A stretch of DNA of 7,612 bases from Nitrososphaerales archaeon TH5893 (lineage in GTDB: Archaea > Thermoproteota > Nitrososphaeria > Nitrososphaerales > Nitrososphaeraceae). This document shows positions 5,568-7,612 of the stretch, piece after piece (within the stretch, counting starts at the first letter, position 1; each line of letters opens with the position of its first letter). The notes beneath the pieces are model-generated. The model was given only the letters and a program-made list of their open reading frames with translations. It searched no databases and was not told the DNA's origin. Made by a program: the position numbers and the translations under genes. The stretch covers positions 1 through 7,612 of the forward strand of contig JAATVT010000103.1 of NCBI GenBank assembly GCA_014523685.1, read 5' to 3'.

Positions 5568-5577
5568 TATTTTACGA
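5568..5577 (-). promoter_or_regulatory. Weak TATA-like box of the UspA gene
   Basis: The minus strand reads CGTAAAATAG, about 29 bases before the TTG start. A G-rich element (GAGGTGGGGG, 5557-5566) lies between it and the gene, but it is about 15 bases from the start codon, further than a normal ribosome binding site. Confidence 0.28.
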
Positions 5578-5605
5578 ACTATGTGCGTATTACCCCTGTG
5601 TTGAA

Positions 5606-6028
5606 TCAATTTTTGACGACCACTACTTTGGATGCATTACTCCCAGTCAACTCCTCATTGTCAGTAACTGTTAGCTCAAACAAATACGAATTAGCATTGA
5701 CATCTCCTATCACATTTGGAGCAGTAAACGTGGCAACAGCTGCATCCCTTCGGTCTAGTGAAATTGGTGGTGCATCATCATCTGAATCTTCAATACCCCA
5801 TGTATAATTTACGATTTCTCCATCTAGATCAAAACTACCAGAACCATTTAGTGTAACAAGATCACCTTCATTAACTACTTGATCTGGACCCGCGTTGGCC
5901 ACTGGAGGATGTTGTTGCTTTTGTTGCTGTTGTTCTTGTTCGGTCTGTCCATGTACCAGTGTATTCATGAATAACAATGGTGAAGATAGCATGATGACTA
6001 TTGCCATCAAAACCTTAGAAATATGCAT
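5606..6028 (-). CDS. Secreted protein with one K319/PKD-type beta-sandwich domain
   Basis: A 140-residue exported protein. Residues 1-27 form a signal peptide: a Lys5 n-region, a hydrophobic core (VLMAIVIMLSSPLLFMNTLV) and a likely cut near VHG-Q28. A Gln-rich linker (about 28-40, encoded by CAA/CAG repeats) follows. Residues 41-140 are a single PKD/K319-like Ig-fold: PPVANAGPDQVVNEGDLVTLNGSGS-style opening, DLDGEIVNYTW, the FTAPNV strand and the closing YLFELTVTDN...VVVV. Such domains act in adhesion or surface-layer contacts outside the cell. No catalytic module, sortase-type anchor or C-terminal membrane helix follows, so it is probably released or held by partners. The frame extends upstream to a GTG at 6082, but that would put 18 polar residues before the signal peptide; the ATG at 6028 gives a canonical one and is preferred. 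It is divergent from the 150-aa gene. Confidence 0.8.
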   Translation of the reverse strand: MHISKVLMAIVIMLSSPLLFMNTLVHGQTEQEQQQQKQQHPPVANAGPDQVVNEGDLVTLNGSGSFDLDGEIVNYTWGIEDSDDDAPPISLDRRDAAVATFTAPNVIGDVNANSYLFELTVTDNEELTGSNASKVVVVKN

Positions 6029-6092
6029 TGTGAATAAAAGTAATAAAGTGTTATTAACTGGATCGAATTCATTGCCATGCACTGCATTCTCT

Positions 6093-6102
6093 CTTTATTT
6101 AG
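6093..6102 (-). promoter_or_regulatory. Candidate TATA box of the PKD gene
   Basis: The minus strand reads CTAAATAAAG, predicting a transcript starting near 6071, below the GTG at 6082 and above the ATG at 6028. A second candidate (CTATTATACTAC, 6108-6119) would start near 6087 and include the GTG, so the promoter does not fully settle the start. Confidence 0.28.
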
Positions 6103-6162
6103 CTTAGTAGTATAATAGCAAACCGAATTGTTCACAAAAAAGACAAGACTATACTAGGAAAA

Positions 6163-6173
6163 AAATATAATTT
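6163..6173 (+). promoter_or_regulatory. Candidate TATA box of the 150-aa gene
   Basis: AAATATAATTT is preceded by an A-run (6159-6165) that resembles a TFB-recognition element. The expected transcription start is around 6193-6196, about 50 bases before the ATG, which puts a hairpin at the very 5' end of the mRNA. Confidence 0.42.
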
Positions 6174-6192
6174 ATTTTGAACATAAGTCCTA

Positions 6193-6222
6193 ACCGAGCC
6201 TCCTTAGTGATTCGGGTTCGGT
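6193..6222 (+). promoter_or_regulatory. Leader hairpin of the 150-aa gene
   Basis: ACCGAGCC (6193-6200) pairs with GGTTCGGT (6215-6222) over eight base pairs including one G-U, with a 14-base loop. It stands out as GC-rich in an AT-rich leader. A role in mRNA stability or translation control is inference. Confidence 0.4.
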
Positions 6223-6231
6223 GGCCATGCA

Positions 6232-6245
6232 ATACACTAGTGTAT
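6232..6245. repeat. 14-bp perfect palindrome overlapping a start codon
   Basis: ATACACTAGTGTAT is its own reverse complement; its last two bases are the A and T of the ATG at 6244. It could be an operator for a dimeric repressor blocking early elongation, or a stem in the mRNA hiding the start codon. Confidence 0.55.
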
Positions 6246-6696
6246 GCAGTCCACTTTCTTCAGTAGGGGAATTATTTTATCAAATGAAAATTTCTGCAAA
6301 GAGTATGATGAAGATGTAAAGGAAAAGTCAACAGATGAATTAAGCCAATTAGTAGATGAAGAAAAGGAAGAGTATAGGGATGTATTAGATGATATTCCAC
6401 AACCATATAAACAAACCTTAGGAGATAAGAGATCCAAATTCATAGATACGTACTGTCAAGACAAAGAGTTAATGCAATTCTTTGTTAGAAAGTCTATTGA
6501 AAAAATATGGAAGGATATCTTTTGGAATGCAGATAAAGAACGATCTATAGTTAAAGATATTGGGGATAGTTATAATGACGATAAGAGTCTATTTAGACGT
6601 AATACAAGAAAAGCCTTCTTAGAGAACCTCCATAATAAAGAAGGGGGTGAAGACTCCTATAACATAAACATAGTCATGGGAATAATAAGATTATGA
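6244..6696 (+). CDS. 150-aa charged protein of unknown function
   Basis: I do not recognise a family. Residues 19-50 are strongly acidic (EYDEDVKEKSTDELSQLVDE and on), probably helical; the centre has Tyr/Gln/Lys-rich segments (PQPYKQTL, 52-59). Residues 76-100 (LMQFFVRKSIEKIWKDIFW) look like an amphipathic helix with two Trp. A basic patch FRRNTRKAFLENLHNKE (117-133) precedes a hydrophobic end (INIVMGIIRL). There is no signal peptide or full membrane segment, and only two Cys, so no metal site. The start is ATG 6244; no in-frame start lies just upstream. It is divergent from the PKD gene and ends 9 bases before the stop of the convergent glycosyltransferase gene. A soluble helical protein, perhaps interacting with other proteins, is all that can be supported. 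Confidence 0.68.
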   Translation: MQSTFFSRGIILSNENFCKEYDEDVKEKSTDELSQLVDEEKEEYRDVLDDIPQPYKQTLGDKRSKFIDTYCQDKELMQFFVRKSIEKIWKDIFWNADKERSIVKDIGDSYNDDKSLFRRNTRKAFLENLHNKEGGEDSYNINIVMGIIRL

Positions 6697-6705
6697 ACAA
6701 TATGA

Positions 6706-7612
6706 TCAATTAAGTGACGACAAATTACGTGTAGAAAAGTTAACTTCTCTAATCTGAACCCATTGTATGTCTCGATTTTCACTCATACTTGTGTAAGGGT
6801 AAATATAAGCATAATCAGGATTATCATTGTTAAAAGTTGCAATATGTGTTAAAAAGTATGACGGAGTATTTGTTTCTGTTTTATTGGTTATCTCTTTACC
6901 TGGGGAAAATGATTCCCTCATAGATCTATCAACAATAATAAGCGACCTTTCCTTGTCATTTATTGAACCTTTTATATCATCAGCTTTGTTTATTTTTTTA
7001 AAGTCCAAGTTTACATCAAAAACATATTTTGGAATCCAATAGAAACTCTGAGTCCAGTGGCGGCCTATCATAGCTATCTTATCATCATCATCTTTATCAG
7101 TTTGGTCATCAGGATTGTCAGGTCCTATTTGATTTGCTAGATATGATACAAGAAATGAGTATACTTTAAAGTAGGAGGAAGTCACATTTGATGTAATCAA
7201 CATAGTAGTGCTAACTAGGCCAAAGACTCCTATAGCAGAAATTATGGTAAATGGGAGTATTTTTCTAACCTTTATGTTTTTGATTCTGTTAGATAGATCA
7301 ATCACCATTTTGGCAGCTGCAATACAAAACAGTGGCAATAATGGAATAAGATGAAAGAATGAAACAAAATTGATCAAAAATAGAAAGACAATAATTGGTA
7401 TTGCCCATAATAAAATAAAGATATCTCTTTTTATTTCTGAAAATATAATTCCAGCAATACCCAATATGAATATAACAGGATCGATTTGAAAGATGTATTT
7501 CAAGGAATTAACGAGTATGCTGCTTACTGCAGAGTCTAATTGGATCTCTCCTCTTTGGATGTTCCATGTTAAATCCTCCAACAGTTTGTCGAAGTCTCCG
7601 ACCAATATGGCA
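6706..7612 (-). CDS. GT39/PMT-like membrane glycosyltransferase, C-terminal part
   Basis: The frame is open through the window edge (codon 7609-7611 is internal), so only the last 301 residues are seen; the TTG at 7605 is an internal Leu codon and not a start. Counting from it, four hydrophobic segments are visible (about 42-58, 61-80, 84-103, 116-137), with FFHLIPLLPLFCIAAAKMV resembling the R/H-Y-L-x-P-x-x-P helix of ArnT/PMT-type lipid-linked sugar transferases. A roughly 160-residue soluble C-terminal domain follows, with an Asp-rich stretch (163-176) and no catalytic motif of its own. In this family the catalytic acidic residues sit in the first extracellular loop, which lies outside the window. 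The likely role is moving a sugar from a polyprenyl-phosphate carrier to a protein or lipid at the outer face of the membrane. Family call is moderate, substrate unknown. Confidence 0.66.
   Translation of the reverse strand, partial: AILVGDFDKLLEDLTWNIQRGEIQLDSAVSSILVNSLKYIFQIDPVIFILGIAGIIFSEIKRDIFILLWAIPIIVFLFLINFVSFFHLIPLLPLFCIAAAKMVIDLSNRIKNIKVRKILPFTIISAIGVFGLVSTTMLITSNVTSSYFKVYSFLVSYLANQIGPDNPDDQTDKDDDDKIAMIGRHWTQSFYWIPKYVFDVNLDFKKINKADDIKGSINDKERSLIIVDRSMRESFSPGKEITNKTETNTPSYFLTHIATFNNDNPDYAYIYPYTSMSENRDIQWVQIREVNFSTRNLSSLN

Noticed and set aside
1..7612. CRISPR array, insertion sequence, tRNA, rRNA or integrase site
   Set aside because: No regularly spaced repeats, terminal inverted repeats with a transposase, tRNA cloverleaf or rRNA sequence was found on either strand.

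Overview
The window is AT-rich DNA with short, mostly monocistronic genes and TATA-like boxes placed about 20-30 bases upstream of start codons. There are several GTG/TTG starts and few Shine-Dalgarno sites. Together with the gene content (receiver-only response regulator end, two-CBS protein, archaeal-style UspA, secreted K319/PKD-type protein, GT39/PMT-like membrane protein), this suggests an archaeon. The best guess is an ammonia-oxidising Nitrososphaeria (Thaumarchaeota), perhaps a soil lineage such as Nitrosocosmicus. That assignment is inference from style; no rRNA or amo gene is present to prove it.

Layout, left to right: (1) 2-241 +, the 3' end of a response-regulator receiver domain, then a possible 36-aa ORF (270-380 +). 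(2) 416-1294 -, a HAD-superfamily phosphatase convergent with it. (3) 1506-1790 +, a 94-aa protein of unknown function, preceded by a perfect 17-bp tandem duplication. (4) 1903-3222 -, a 12-helix MFS transporter with a TTG start. (5) 3599-3844 -, a small LIM-like zinc-binding protein. (6) 4043-4492 -, a two-CBS-domain protein. (7) 4508-5171, a long stretch without a confident gene, holding a 14-bp palindrome, a GC-rich island, two hairpins and a small CxxC ORF. (8) 5172-5543 -, a universal stress protein that lacks the C-terminal part of its ATP-binding fold. (9) 5606-6028 -, a secreted single-PKD protein. (10) 6244-6696 +, an acidic protein of unknown function whose leader carries a hairpin and a palindrome. 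(11) 6706-7612 -, the C-terminal part of a GT39/PMT-like membrane glycosyltransferase that runs off the window.

The genes do not form an obvious operon or defence or biosynthetic system. Most have their own promoter and point in mixed directions. The common theme, if any, is signalling and stress response (receiver, CBS, UspA, zinc protein) plus cell-envelope functions (MFS, PKD, GT39). I see no insertion sequence, tRNA, rRNA or CRISPR array. The most interesting spots are the LIM-like protein, the truncated UspA beside a possibly decayed intergenic region, and the structured leader of the 150-aa gene. I did not find convincing evidence of a new multi-gene system.
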